Below, piece after piece: positions 26,424-34,748 of a stretch of 64,000 nt of DNA; position 1 is the first letter of the stretch, and every line of letters starts with the position of its first letter. Location: contig DAOQSN010000002.1 of the NCBI GenBank assembly GCA_035356615.1, positions 124,001-188,000 on the forward strand, in the 5' to 3' direction. The position numbers and the translations under genes are program-made. The notes under the pieces are model-generated. The model was not told the DNA's origin and searched no databases. It was given only the letters and a program-made list of their open reading frames with translations. The DNA comes from JAKQDH01 sp029558835. Its GTDB lineage: Bacteria > Planctomycetota > Phycisphaerae > UBA1845.

Positions 26424-28064
26424 GTGAGTGACCCGCTCCTCCAGATGCGCGGCATCGACAAGTGGTTTCCCGGCGTACACGCCCTCAACCACGTCGATTT
26501 CAGCGTGCGCCCCGGCGAAGTACATGCCCTCATCGGCGGCAACGGGGCCGGCAAGTCCACGCTCTTGAAGGTGCTTACCGGCGTGCTCCGCGCGGACGGC
26601 GGCAGCATCACGTTCGAGGGCACGCCCCTTGTGTGCGGCTCCCCGGCTGAGGCCGTGCGCTGCGGCATCAGCACGATCTACCAGGAGGTCAACTTAGTCC
26701 GCACGCTGTCGGTGGCGGAGAACCTGCTGTTGGGCCGGGCGCCGCGCGCGTGGTACGGACTAAGTTGGCGCCGGATGCGCATGCGGGCGGTCGAACTGCT
26801 CGGCGGCCTCGGCATCGATATCGACGTGAGCCGCCCGCTGGGCAGCTACCCGGTGGGCGTGCAGCAGATGGTGTGCGTCGCGCGGGCCGTCGATACCGAC
26901 GCCCGGTTGATCGTGATGGATGAGCCGACCTCGAGCCTGGACGCCCGGGAGACCCGACGGTTCTTCGCCCTCCTCGAGCAGCTTCGCGCGCGCGGCCTGA
27001 GTGTCATCTTCGTGACCCACTTCCTGGACCAGGTCTACCGTATCAGCGATCGCATCACGATCCTGCGCAATGGCCGGCAGGTGGGCGTGTTCGAGGCGGC
27101 CGCTCTGCCGCGGACGCACCTGGTGGCCCACATGCTGGGGCGAAGCCCCGCCGAGGTCGAGGCGGCCGCCGGTGCCACAGCAGCAGCCTCCGCGGTGGCA
27201 CCCGAGCGGCCGGCAGCCGAGCATGCAACTACGTTGGGCGGAGCGACCCCCGTGCTGAGCGTGCACGACCTGGGGCGATGCGGCACGCTGGCGCCGGTGA
27301 GTCTGGCGGCCCGGGCTGGTGAGGTGTTGGGCTTCGCGGGTCTGCTGGGATCGGGGCGGACGGAACTCGCCCGGCTGGTTTTCGGAGCGGATCGGGCGGA
27401 TAGCGGCGTGTTCGAGGTTGACGGGCGACGCGTGAAGATCAAGGGTCCGCGGCGGGCGATTCTGCTCGGCTTGGCCATGGCGCCGGAGGACCGCCAGGCA
27501 GACGGTCTGGTGCAGGACCTGTCGGTGCGGGAGAACATCGTGCTGGCGTTGCAGGCGGCCGGGCGGCGCGGCGCCGCCGGTGGCCGGACAGGCAGTGAGA
27601 ACGCGGGCTGCGGAGACGCCGGTGGCCGAGGCGGCGGGTTCGGCTGGGGGGCACGGGCGCGGCAGCGCAGCCTTGCCCGTCGCTTTGTGGAGCAGTTGGG
27701 CATCGTCTGTGCCGACCTCGATCAGCCGGTGCGCAATCTCAGTGGCGGCAATCAACAGAAGGTGATTCTGGCGCGGTGGTTGGCATGCCGGCCGCGTGTG
27801 CTCATCCTCGATGAGCCCACCCGCGGCATCGACGTTGGTGCCAAGGCGGAGATCGAGCGCCTGGTGCGCGAGCTGTGCCGCGCGGGCCTGGCCGTGATCT
27901 TCATCTCCGCCGAGCTTGACGAGGTCGCACGCCTCAGTGACCGCGTGCTGGTCCTGCGCGACCGCCGCGCGGTGGGTACGCTTGAGCGCAGCCGGATCAG
28001 CGAGGAAGCGATCATGGCGGCCATAGCCGGAAAAGGGGGTCAGGAGCCGTTTCAACAGCCATAG
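26424..28064 (+). CDS. ytfR: Galactofuranose-type ABC transporter, duplicated ATPase
   Basis: A 546-residue ATPase with two ABC domains, as in sugar importers of the RbsA/YtfR type. The first has Walker A GGNGAGKST, Walker B LIVMDEPTSSLD, and VGVQQMV in place of LSGGQ. The second has a degenerate P-loop (GLLGSGRTE) but a good signature LSGGNQQKVILARWL and Walker B VLILDEPTRG. A Gly-rich insertion lies at about 380-410. The GTG at 26424 was chosen; TAGTAT sits seven bases before it, so a separate near-leaderless transcript is possible. The last residues (GGQEPFQQP) are encoded by an invading inverted repeat. Confidence 0.9.
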   Translation: MSDPLLQMRGIDKWFPGVHALNHVDFSVRPGEVHALIGGNGAGKSTLLKVLTGVLRADGGSITFEGTPLVCGSPAEAVRCGISTIYQEVNLVRTLSVAENLLLGRAPRAWYGLSWRRMRMRAVELLGGLGIDIDVSRPLGSYPVGVQQMVCVARAVDTDARLIVMDEPTSSLDARETRRFFALLEQLRARGLSVIFVTHFLDQVYRISDRITILRNGRQVGVFEAAALPRTHLVAHMLGRSPAEVEAAAGATAAASAVAPERPAAEHATTLGGATPVLSVHDLGRCGTLAPVSLAARAGEVLGFAGLLGSGRTELARLVFGADRADSGVFEVDGRRVKIKGPRRAILLGLAMAPEDRQADGLVQDLSVRENIVLALQAAGRRGAAGGRTGSENAGCGDAGGRGGGFGWGARARQRSLARRFVEQLGIVCADLDQPVRNLSGGNQQKVILARWLACRPRVLILDEPTRGIDVGAKAEIERLVRELCRAGLAVIFISAELDEVARLSDRVLVLRDRRAVGTLERSRISEEAIMAAIAGKGGQEPFQQP

Positions 28065-28112
28065 CTGCAAGTGGCTGAGAATACGCAAGTAAGGAGAATG
28101 GCTCCTGACCCC
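28036..28112. repeat. Inverted repeat overlapping the ytfR end
   Basis: Perfect 13-bp arms, GGGGTCAGGAGCC (28036-28048) and GGCTCCTGACCCC (28100-28112), 51 bp apart. The first arm is inside the coding end of ytfR. The second lies just after an AAGGAG (28090-28095), leaving ytfT without a close ribosome site. Confidence 0.8.
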
Positions 28113-28128
28113 TGTTCTGAGTACGTCG

Positions 28129-29142
28129 ATGACGAAACAAACACCTCTCGCCCTCTGGCGGCGCCCGACGTTCTGGCCGGTGGCGCTGCTGGCGCTGCTG
28201 TGGCTGCTGAACGCCGCGCTCACGCCGAATTTCGCGCGGATCGAAGTGCGGGACGGGCGGCTCTTCGGGTCGCTGATCGATGTGATTCACCGCGGTGCGC
28301 CGGTGATGCTGCTGGCCGTCGGCATGACGCTGGTGATTGCCATGCGCGGGATCGACCTCTCGGTCGGTTCGGTGATGGCCATGGCAGGGGCGGTGGCGGC
28401 CCAACTGATCGCCGTGCATGACGCTCCACTGGCCGTGGTGGTGGCGGTGCCGCTGGTGGTGGCGGCCGCCGCGGGGCTGTGGAATGGTCTGCTCGTCACG
28501 CTGGCCGGCATGCAGCCGATCGTGGCCACGCTGATCCTGCTGGTTGCCGGTCGCGGGGTGGCGCAACTGATTACCGGCGGGCAGATCACGACGTTCGAGC
28601 GCCCGGCGTTTCAGTTCCTCGGTACCGGTGCGCTGCTGGGCGTGCCCTTCACTCTCTGGCTGGTGGCGGGTGTGACGCTGCTCGTAGGTGCACTGTTGCG
28701 GCTGACACCGCTGGGCTTGTACGTTGAGTCCATCGGTGGCAACGAGCGCGCGGCCCGCTTGGCCGGCGTCCGCGTGCGAGCGATCAAAGTGGCCGGTTAC
28801 GTGCTCACCGGTCTGTGCGCGGGCCTGGCCGGGCTGATCGCCACCGCCGATATCAAGGCCGCCGACGTCTCCAACTGTGGGCTTTACATCGAGCTGGACG
28901 CGATCCTGGCCGTCGTGCTCGGTGGCACCAGCCTGAGCGGCGGTCGGGCCCGCATGGTGGGCGCCCTGGCCGGGGCGCTCATCATGCAAACCCTTACGAC
29001 GACCATGCTCATGCGCGGCATCGGGCAGGAGTATGCGCTTGTGATCAAGGCGGTCGTGGCCCTGCTGGTGTGCTTGATCTACACACCCCGCTTCCGCGGC
29101 GCCCTGCAGCGTCTCGTCGGGCGGGAGGTGCATGCGGCATGA
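28129..29142 (+). CDS. ytfT: Galactofuranose-type ABC transporter, permease 1
   Basis: A 337-residue inner-membrane permease of the RbsC/BPD_transp_2 family with about ten helices. Family landmarks are VGMTLVIAMRGIDLSVGSVMA, SIGGNERAARLAGVRVRAIKV (the ATPase-contact loop) and LDAILAVVLGGTSLSGGRA. The ATG at 28129 lacks a good ribosome site because an inverted repeat lies in the leader. Its stop overlaps the start of the second permease (ATGA). It pairs with that permease to form the channel. Confidence 0.9.
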   Translation: MTKQTPLALWRRPTFWPVALLALLWLLNAALTPNFARIEVRDGRLFGSLIDVIHRGAPVMLLAVGMTLVIAMRGIDLSVGSVMAMAGAVAAQLIAVHDAPLAVVVAVPLVVAAAAGLWNGLLVTLAGMQPIVATLILLVAGRGVAQLITGGQITTFERPAFQFLGTGALLGVPFTLWLVAGVTLLVGALLRLTPLGLYVESIGGNERAARLAGVRVRAIKVAGYVLTGLCAGLAGLIATADIKAADVSNCGLYIELDAILAVVLGGTSLSGGRARMVGALAGALIMQTLTTTMLMRGIGQEYALVIKAVVALLVCLIYTPRFRGALQRLVGREVHAA

Positions 29143-30122
29143 GTCTCCTGCGGCGAAATATTCCCCTGCTGGCCAGCGTGGCGGTCTATGCGGCCCTTTA
29201 CGTAGGTGCCTCGCTGGCGTATCACCACTTCTGCTCACTCCGCGTCCTGATCAACCTCTTCGAGGAAAACGCCCCGTTGGGACTGACGGCCGTGGGGATG
29301 ACGTTTGTCATTCTCGCGGGCGGGATTGACCTCTCCGTCGGGTCGGTGATGGCATTGTGCTCGATTGTGATCGCCGTGCTGATCGAGCAGCACGGCTGGC
29401 ATCCGCTGGCGGCCCTGGCACTGGCTTTGGGCCTCAGCACGTTGCTGGGCACGGGCATGGGCTGCATTATTCATTATCTACAGATTGCCCCGTTCATCGT
29501 GACGCTGGCGGGCATGTTCTTTGCCCGCGGGCTGGCTTTGATCATCAGCGTGGAACCGGTGCCGATTCGGGCGGCCGGTCACGCCTGGTTAGGGGGGCTG
29601 GGTATCCCGTTAACGGGGCAGCTTGATATTCCGATCACCGCCCTGGTCTTTCTGGGCGCGTTGTTCGTGGCGGCCTATGTGACGGTGTTGACGCCGATCG
29701 GGCGTAGCGTCTACGCGCTGGGCGGTGACGAGGAGGCAGCCTTGCTGATGGGGCTCCGCATCGGCCGCACCAAGGTCTTCGTCTACACAGTCAGCGGTTT
29801 CTGCTCCGGACTGGCGGGCGTGCTGTTCACGCTGTATCAATCGGCGGGCAATCCCAGTGCCGGCGTGGGCATGGAGCTGGATGCGATTGCCGCGGTCGTG
29901 GTGGGCGGCACGCTGCTGACCGGCGGGGTGGGGGGCGTCTGCGGGACGTTGATCGGCGTGCTGATCTTCGGCACGATCCAGACCGCGATCATCTTCGACG
30001 GCCGGCTCAGCTCCTGGTGGACACGGGTAGCCATCGGCACTCTGCTGCTGTTGTTCGTCCTCCTGCAGCGGGCACTCACCTCCGCCACCGGCCGGCGGAA
30101 GGCTCAACATGTCAGTGGGTGA
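29139..30122 (+). CDS. yjfF: Galactofuranose-type ABC transporter, permease 2
   Basis: A 327-residue permease of the same family as ytfT and a likely heterodimer partner. Landmarks are VGMTFVILAGGIDLSVGSVMA, ALGGDEEAALLMGLRIGRTKV and ELDAIAAVVVGGTLLTGGVGG. The start overlaps the ytfT stop (ATGA at 29139-29142), so translation is coupled. The order ytfQ-ytfR-ytfT-yjfF is the same as in E. coli. It is the last gene of the cluster. Confidence 0.9.
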   Translation: MSLLRRNIPLLASVAVYAALYVGASLAYHHFCSLRVLINLFEENAPLGLTAVGMTFVILAGGIDLSVGSVMALCSIVIAVLIEQHGWHPLAALALALGLSTLLGTGMGCIIHYLQIAPFIVTLAGMFFARGLALIISVEPVPIRAAGHAWLGGLGIPLTGQLDIPITALVFLGALFVAAYVTVLTPIGRSVYALGGDEEAALLMGLRIGRTKVFVYTVSGFCSGLAGVLFTLYQSAGNPSAGVGMELDAIAAVVVGGTLLTGGVGGVCGTLIGVLIFGTIQTAIIFDGRLSSWWTRVAIGTLLLLFVLLQRALTSATGRRKAQHVSG

Positions 30123-30580
30123 GCGTGGCAAAGACGTCGGCCTGTTGAAGACGCAGAAGACACGAAAGCACCGCTTGGTGTGGGTCATGCCGTGGGTGGG
30201 GCGTCTTTCAATGCGCTACCCGGCGCGGGCATTTCGTCTTGCGAGTCGGTCAGTGCTGGCGAGTCCCGGCAGGGCACGGCCGCGCAGAGACGCGCACCGC
30301 CCGACCCCGCGACATTCCATGCACGACGATGCGAAGCCGTAGTGATCAGGACGTGCCCACTCTGTGTGTACGGACCGGCCGACGGCTATGGTGGGTTGGT
30401 TCGGGGGTGGGCGGAAACGCCACCCTGAATCAAGGGTCGTTTCGGGCGCGGTTAGGGCCGCCGGTACATGTTTGCCTGACCCGTGGGTGTCGGCGATACT
30501 ACGGCGCATGCAGGTCCAGCCCGCAGAGGGGCTGCGCGGCTGCGGCGTGATGAATCCAGGCCCTTCGGGGAGGACCGACT
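30123..30580. other. Intergenic region upstream of the YhfC-like gene
   Basis: A 458-bp gap with no gene I would support. A candidate promoter, TTGCCT (30472-30477), 17 bp, GATACT (30495-30500), could serve the gene at 30581, which also has GGGGAGGA in front of its GTG. No family A or B repeat was recognised. Confidence 0.4.
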
Positions 30581-31774
30581 GTGAACCGCTTCCTTTCACC
30601 GGCAATCGTGGCCGCGCTGGCAATCGGCAGCGCCGCTTATGCCCAACCGGTATCTCTCAACTTGGACCGCGATATTACGCCGGAGGGGCAGACGACCACG
30701 GAGAGTTTCCCGGTCAGCGTTGCTCCCGGCCAGGCAGCGCTCTACTACAAGTACGAGGTGACACTTCCCTCTGGCAGGCTGACTCTGCGTCTGCTCGACC
30801 CGGCGGGGACCGTCGTGGACCAGCAGTCGGCCGCCGAGGCGTTGACAATGCAGGGGAAAGCGACGACCGGGCAGCCGGGTACCTACAGCCTCGAGGTGGT
30901 AACGGAGGGTGCTGTGGGGCACTGGAAAGTGATCATCCAACCGGTATTGGCACCCTCAGCCTTTCGTCCGAACCTGATCTCCGGGCCCGCCATGCTGCTG
31001 GTGGCCGTGGGTAGTGTGCTGTGGTGGCGGTGGCGTTCGCACGCGGCGTGGCGTTGGTTCTGGGTGGGAGCGGGTGTGTGGACGGTGGGCGTCGCTCTGA
31101 AGTTTGCCGTTGCGCTGCCGCTGAATGGCCCCGTGCTGCGCGGTCTGGAGGATGTCCTGCCGAGATTCTGGTATCTGGTCATCGGTGGCGTGTACATCGG
31201 GTTGCTCACCGGGGTTTTTGAGATCGGCGTGACACTGGTTGCCGGTTTGATCTGGCGTCGGTTTGCCCTCGACTCGGCGCGGGCGATCGCGGTCGGCGTG
31301 GGCGCGGGAGCGTTTGAGGCGGCCCTATTGGGGCTGCTCAGCCTGATCGGAATGGCAGTTGCAGTCTCGGGGCTGTTGCCGGATGAAGCGGTTGCCGCCG
31401 TCAGCGCCGTCATGCTGGTCACGCCCTTGGGGTGGCTTGCGCCCCCCGTGGAGCGCGCTATCGCCATTCTTTGCCACACCTCGTCGCGTGCCCTGACATT
31501 CTTGACTGTGGCGACGCGCCGCTCAACGTACTTCTGGGGCGGCTTTCTCATCATGACGGCCATCGACAGCGTTGCCGGCGCGTATCTGATCTCGGGTGCT
31601 TTGACCAGCCTCTCCGCCTGGTGGATCGAGCTGGCTATTGCCCCCGCGGCGCTCATCAGCCTGCCCGTGCTGCGCTGGTGTATACGTCACTGGCCGGTCG
31701 TGCCGCCGCCTGCGGTGTTGCCGGTGGAGACCGCCCCGGCGGTGGGACCCTCGAGCGCGGCGAACGCTGATTAG
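30581..31774 (+). CDS. Exported-domain membrane protein, YhfC-like (putative intramembrane protease)
   Basis: A 397-residue protein starting with GTG after GGGGAGGA. A signal peptide (about 1-21, cut after AAYA) precedes a beta-sandwich-like domain (about 22-118) of the kind seen before membrane domains in exported proteins. About seven membrane helices follow (131-370). The membrane part has YIGLLTGVFEIGVTL, VGVGAGAFEAALLG (Glu in a Gly/Ala-rich helix) and PPVERAIAILCHTSSRAL, matching the spaced Glu, Glu-Arg and His pattern of YhfC-family putative intramembrane proteases related to PrsW/CAAX proteases. Family assignment is by eye; no substrate can be named. Confidence 0.6.
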   Translation: MNRFLSPAIVAALAIGSAAYAQPVSLNLDRDITPEGQTTTESFPVSVAPGQAALYYKYEVTLPSGRLTLRLLDPAGTVVDQQSAAEALTMQGKATTGQPGTYSLEVVTEGAVGHWKVIIQPVLAPSAFRPNLISGPAMLLVAVGSVLWWRWRSHAAWRWFWVGAGVWTVGVALKFAVALPLNGPVLRGLEDVLPRFWYLVIGGVYIGLLTGVFEIGVTLVAGLIWRRFALDSARAIAVGVGAGAFEAALLGLLSLIGMAVAVSGLLPDEAVAAVSAVMLVTPLGWLAPPVERAIAILCHTSSRALTFLTVATRRSTYFWGGFLIMTAIDSVAGAYLISGALTSLSAWWIELAIAPAALISLPVLRWCIRHWPVVPPPAVLPVETAPAVGPSSAANAD

Positions 31775-31821
31775 ACCGCCAGGGGATGAAAGCGTGCAGC
31801 GGCACCGAAGGGGCCGCGCAT

Positions 31822-32598
31822 TTAATCCGTAAACAGCGCCGCAAACTGCGCGAAGTCCGCGAGGTCCACGTCTTCGTCATCGTCGAGGTCAAACGAGACC
31901 AGGCAGCGCAGCTCCGCCTCACACGTGCCGGCAGCCGGTTGCGGCGGCGTGTCCGGCCCGGCCAGGCAATCCTCGAAAGCGGCGTAGTCGGTCAGGTCCA
32001 CGTCGCCATCGTCATCGTAGTCACCCGCATCGAAGCTCAGGTCGACGTTCGTGAAACTGAAGGTAAACGGGGCTGACGGCGTGTAGTGTGTGGAGCCGGT
32101 GTCCCGCAGGATGAACGTGGCCTGCCAGACACACTGCGTCGGGTCATACAATGGGTCATCGGAGTTGACGTGCCACGTCAGATGGACGTGCAGACTGCTG
32201 CCGCCCAGGTACGTGCTTTCTCCCGGCTCATCGAGAATCTGGTAGGCGGCGTCGATCGCCCGGAAGGCCGGGTCACACGCAACGACCTCCAAGCGGATTG
32301 CGCAGCCGGCCTGCAACGGATACACGTTGTTCTGCGGCTCCGGCGTCTGGAGCGCGTCGAAGCCCGGATCGTCGTCGGCCCAGCCGTGCAGCAGCCCGCT
32401 CACCGGTGGCAACACTCTGTAGTTCTCTTCCGGGACGTATCCCGACGGCGTCAGGGCAAGCTGCCCGCCCGCGGTTCGCCCCACCCAGACGTCGCCCTGA
32501 TGCTCGGCGCGCGCCGGCGCGGAAACGCCGGCGGCGCTGCCCAACGCGACCACGATCCACAGTACCGAGCTCTTGCCCGCCATGCGGCTTGCATACAT
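31822..32598 (-). CDS. Secreted protein with dockerin-like C-terminus, paralogue of next gene
   Basis: A 258-residue exported protein. Its signal peptide ends near PARAEH (about 33), and the ATG has GGGAGAAG before it. The body (35-190) shares clear blocks with the neighbour at 32726-33331: VGRTAGGQLAL, LPPVSGLLHGWADDDPGFD, HVHLTWHVNSDDPLYDP. Instead of a PEP-CTERM tail it ends in two Asp-rich calcium-loop units, AGDYDDDGDVDLTDYAAFED and SFDLDDDEDVDLADFAQF, with two Cys in the linker. Same strand as its paralogue, so probably a tandem duplication. Function unknown. Confidence 0.8.
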   Translation of the reverse strand: MYASRMAGKSSVLWIVVALGSAAGVSAPARAEHQGDVWVGRTAGGQLALTPSGYVPEENYRVLPPVSGLLHGWADDDPGFDALQTPEPQNNVYPLQAGCAIRLEVVACDPAFRAIDAAYQILDEPGESTYLGGSSLHVHLTWHVNSDDPLYDPTQCVWQATFILRDTGSTHYTPSAPFTFSFTNVDLSFDAGDYDDDGDVDLTDYAAFEDCLAGPDTPPQPAAGTCEAELRCLVSFDLDDDEDVDLADFAQFAALFTD

Positions 32599-32725
32599 GC
32601 TCTTCTCCCGTTTCCAGAAGCGGCCGCTTTCGAGCCGACCGCGGTTCCTTAGTTTCGTCTATGCATTCGGGAAGCAGGGGCGGTGCAGGCCGTCCCGCCC
32701 GCACCGCCCCGTACTCACCCGGCCT

Positions 32726-33331
32726 CTACTGCCGGCGCCGCCGCGCGGCCAGAATCACCCCCACGACGGCCAGCGCCAGCGTCCCCGGTTCCGGTGTCGT
32801 GAACTGAAGTGTGTATACCTCCGACGGCAGGTAACCCTTCGAGCCCGCATCGAGCAGGCGGAACTGACCCAGCCACACCTCCTGGCTGGGCTCGAACAGC
32901 GGGTCCTCGCTGTCGATGTGCCAGTCCAGATGGCTGTGCAGATGCTCGTCCCCGAGCAGCCAACTGTCGCCCGGGTCGTGGAGCACGGCCGCGAAGCCCG
33001 GTGCCCATGCCTTGAACGCATCGTCGAACTGCACAACCTCGAAGACGACCTGCACGCCCTCCTGAAGGCAATACAGGTTCTCGTCCGGCTCGTCCTCCTC
33101 GAGATGGGCGAAGCCCGGATCATCCGCCGCCCAGCCCTGCAGCAATCCGCTGACCGCCGGCAGCGTGTGCACTTCTTCCCAATCAAAGTGGGCCGCGAGC
33201 TGTCCATCGAGCGTGCGACCCACCACAATGTCGTCGTGCTGATGGGGTTGGGCCTCGGCCGGGGCAGCCATGAACGCCGTGGTCGTCGAAGCGGCGAGTA
33301 CAACCCAAATCGTTCTCAGATTCAGACGCAT
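32726..33331 (-). CDS. PEP-CTERM exported protein, paralogue of previous gene
   Basis: A 201-residue exported protein. The start at 33331 has GGAGGAG upstream and opens a signal peptide ending near PAEAQP. The body shares VGRTLDGQLA, LPAVSGLLQGWAADDPGFA and SHLDWHIDSEDPLFEPSQ with the gene at 31822. It is His- and Asp-rich (DEHLHSHLDWHID), which suggests metal binding. It ends with a PEP-CTERM tail: TPEPGT, LALAVVGVILA, ARRRR. The pair therefore differs mainly in how the C-terminus would be sorted. Confidence 0.85.
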   Translation of the reverse strand: MRLNLRTIWVVLAASTTTAFMAAPAEAQPHQHDDIVVGRTLDGQLAAHFDWEEVHTLPAVSGLLQGWAADDPGFAHLEEDEPDENLYCLQEGVQVVFEVVQFDDAFKAWAPGFAAVLHDPGDSWLLGDEHLHSHLDWHIDSEDPLFEPSQEVWLGQFRLLDAGSKGYLPSEVYTLQFTTPEPGTLALAVVGVILAARRRRQ

Positions 33332-33397
33332 TACTGGTTTCTCCTCCACTGTTACGGGTGTGTGTTTGTGCAAGTACGACGGCTGGGCGCCGCACGC

Positions 33398-34102
33398 TCA
33401 GTGGGCGATCTCCGGGTCGTACTTGTTGTGTCTCCAGACAATTCGTGGAAACTGGCTGTTTTCATAGTCGATGTCGTAAGTCTCCTTGAAGCTCAGCGGC
33501 TCCACGTGGGTATCCACAAATGTATAGTTGGCCTTCTTCAGGTGCCGGCCCAGCGTCATCTCCTCGCGGGCGAGGCGCTCGGGGTCGGGCCACCAGTTCT
33601 CGGGATGCACGTGGTCGGAGGCAGCGTAGGTGCCGGTCTCCGCGAGTTCCACCATGTAGATGGTCTGCGCCGGCCGGGGGAACATGCTGAGCTGGTTCCA
33701 CGGCCCGCGCCCCCCGATCTGCTGGACCGTGTAGTAGGTCACGCCGTAACTGCTGCGGCGCAACTGCTCCGTGTCCGGTACGAAGGTCTCCCAGTGCGGA
33801 CTCTCGTCCGCGGGGCAGCGGGCGATGAGGGTATTGTTGTAGTCCTTCTTGAGCGTGTTGAGCCAGGTGGCGTGCTCGTTGACGCTCCCCCCGTGCGCCA
33901 GCCCGGCGGTGACCAGTCGATCACGATGGTCGTTGGCATACGCGTGTACGGCCAGGGCAAGGCTGCGCAGGTTGCTGGCGCAGACCGTGCGCCGGGCCTG
34001 GTGCCGAGCGGCGCTCAACGACGGCAGCAGAATCGAGATCAGCAGCGCGATGATCGCAATGACGACCAGCAGTTCCACCAGCGTAAAGGCATGGCGACGC
34101 AT
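33398..34102 (-). CDS. Pseudopilin-like protein of the H-X9-DG type
   Basis: A 234-residue protein with a type IV prepilin N-terminus, MRRHAFTLVELLVVIAIIA, cut by the prepilin peptidase before Phe6. The ATG at 34102 has AGGAG upstream. The body has conserved-looking Cys (CASN, CPAD). The C-terminal region has a His-x9-Asp motif (HLKKANYTFVDTHVE), where the usual Gly after Asp is Thr. Planctomycetes carry many such proteins. It is the first of three minus-strand genes with the two secreted paralogues, so co-export through a type II-like system is possible. Confidence 0.88.
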   Translation of the reverse strand: MRRHAFTLVELLVVIAIIALLISILLPSLSAARHQARRTVCASNLRSLALAVHAYANDHRDRLVTAGLAHGGSVNEHATWLNTLKKDYNNTLIARCPADESPHWETFVPDTEQLRRSSYGVTYYTVQQIGGRGPWNQLSMFPRPAQTIYMVELAETGTYAASDHVHPENWWPDPERLAREEMTLGRHLKKANYTFVDTHVEPLSFKETYDIDYENSQFPRIVWRHNKYDPEIAH

Positions 34103-34206
34103 GAGGGTGCTCCTGCGCAGGCGTACAAATGTCCAGGCGGTGCCGGAAAGGCTCCGCGTGCGAAAGAGGACGCGCAATTGCCGTGAGATGACGCCGCTGA
34201 GCTACG

Positions 34207-34381
34207 TCGGACCACGCCCAGGGGAAACCCGGGTGGCATGCTCAGGCTTGCCGCAGGCGAGCGCCGGCATGCGGGCCGCGAACTCCAACTCTGCCGGGAG
34301 GGCATGGTCCCGGTACGCCGGGACTTGGCCATGCCACCCGCGTCGGAGTGTCGGTTCCCCACCGGTGTGGAGCTGTTCAGG
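34207..34381. repeat. Foldback repeat family A, long copy
   Basis: Left arm GGGTGGCATGC at 34231 and right arm CTTGGCCATGCCACCC ending at 34339, with an inner dyad GTCCCGG-TACG-CCGGGAC near 34307-34325. The flanks GGACCACGCCCAGGGGAAAC (before) and GGTTCCCCACCGGTGTGGAG (after) are partly complementary, so the unit is about 175 bp. Its right end contains the stop codon of the gene at 34377. Confidence 0.8.
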
Positions 34382-34739
34382 TGTGAACGGGGGGTGCCCG
34401 CGCGGTGGGCAGCGCTCGGCAGTCGAGGAGGACCGGGATGCCGCCTCCGCACGGAACGGCGCGAGGCGCCTCCGTCGGTGGGCCGATGGCTGCGCCGGTT
34501 TCGGGCGCGCCGGACTTGGTGGCCGTGCTCAACTGGAGGCAGGTGGGGCACCGATCGGCGCTGACGCAGTGGCCGACGGCGGGGTGGCCCACAACACCCG
34601 CGATGACGCTCGGCCGGGGCGGGCCGCCGGCGGTCTGCCCGTGCGCGCAGTGAAGGTGGAGCATCCCCGTCAGCCCCGCGGTGGTGCTGGCGTAGGGCAG
34701 CAGCGTGAGGATGTACCACAGAGACCGGGGAAGCCGCAC
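34377..34739 (-). CDS. Small secreted protein with CPxC motif
   Basis: A 120-residue protein. The GTG at 34739 has GGAG six bases before it and opens a signal-like stretch (RLPRSLWYILTLLPYASTTAG); a TTG at 34760 is an alternative. After export the protein has His and Cys clusters, HLHCAHG and HCVSADRCPTC, and ends in a Pro-rich ARAPPVHT. Small secreted planctomycete proteins with a CPxC core and an APP end often sit near metal-efflux genes, so metal handling is a guess. A strong promoter with an operator-like dyad stands just upstream. The RND efflux operon is upstream on the same strand. Confidence 0.6.
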   Translation of the reverse strand: MRLPRSLWYILTLLPYASTTAGLTGMLHLHCAHGQTAGGPPRPSVIAGVVGHPAVGHCVSADRCPTCLQLSTATKSGAPETGAAIGPPTEAPRAVPCGGGIPVLLDCRALPTARAPPVHT

Positions 34740-34748
34740 CGAACGCTC

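Noticed and set aside
28071..28421. 116-codon frame with AAGGAG before an internal ATG (28098) at the ytfT start
   Set aside because: It is out of frame with the ytfT permease and loses all family similarity; the ribosome-like site is part of the repeat region.
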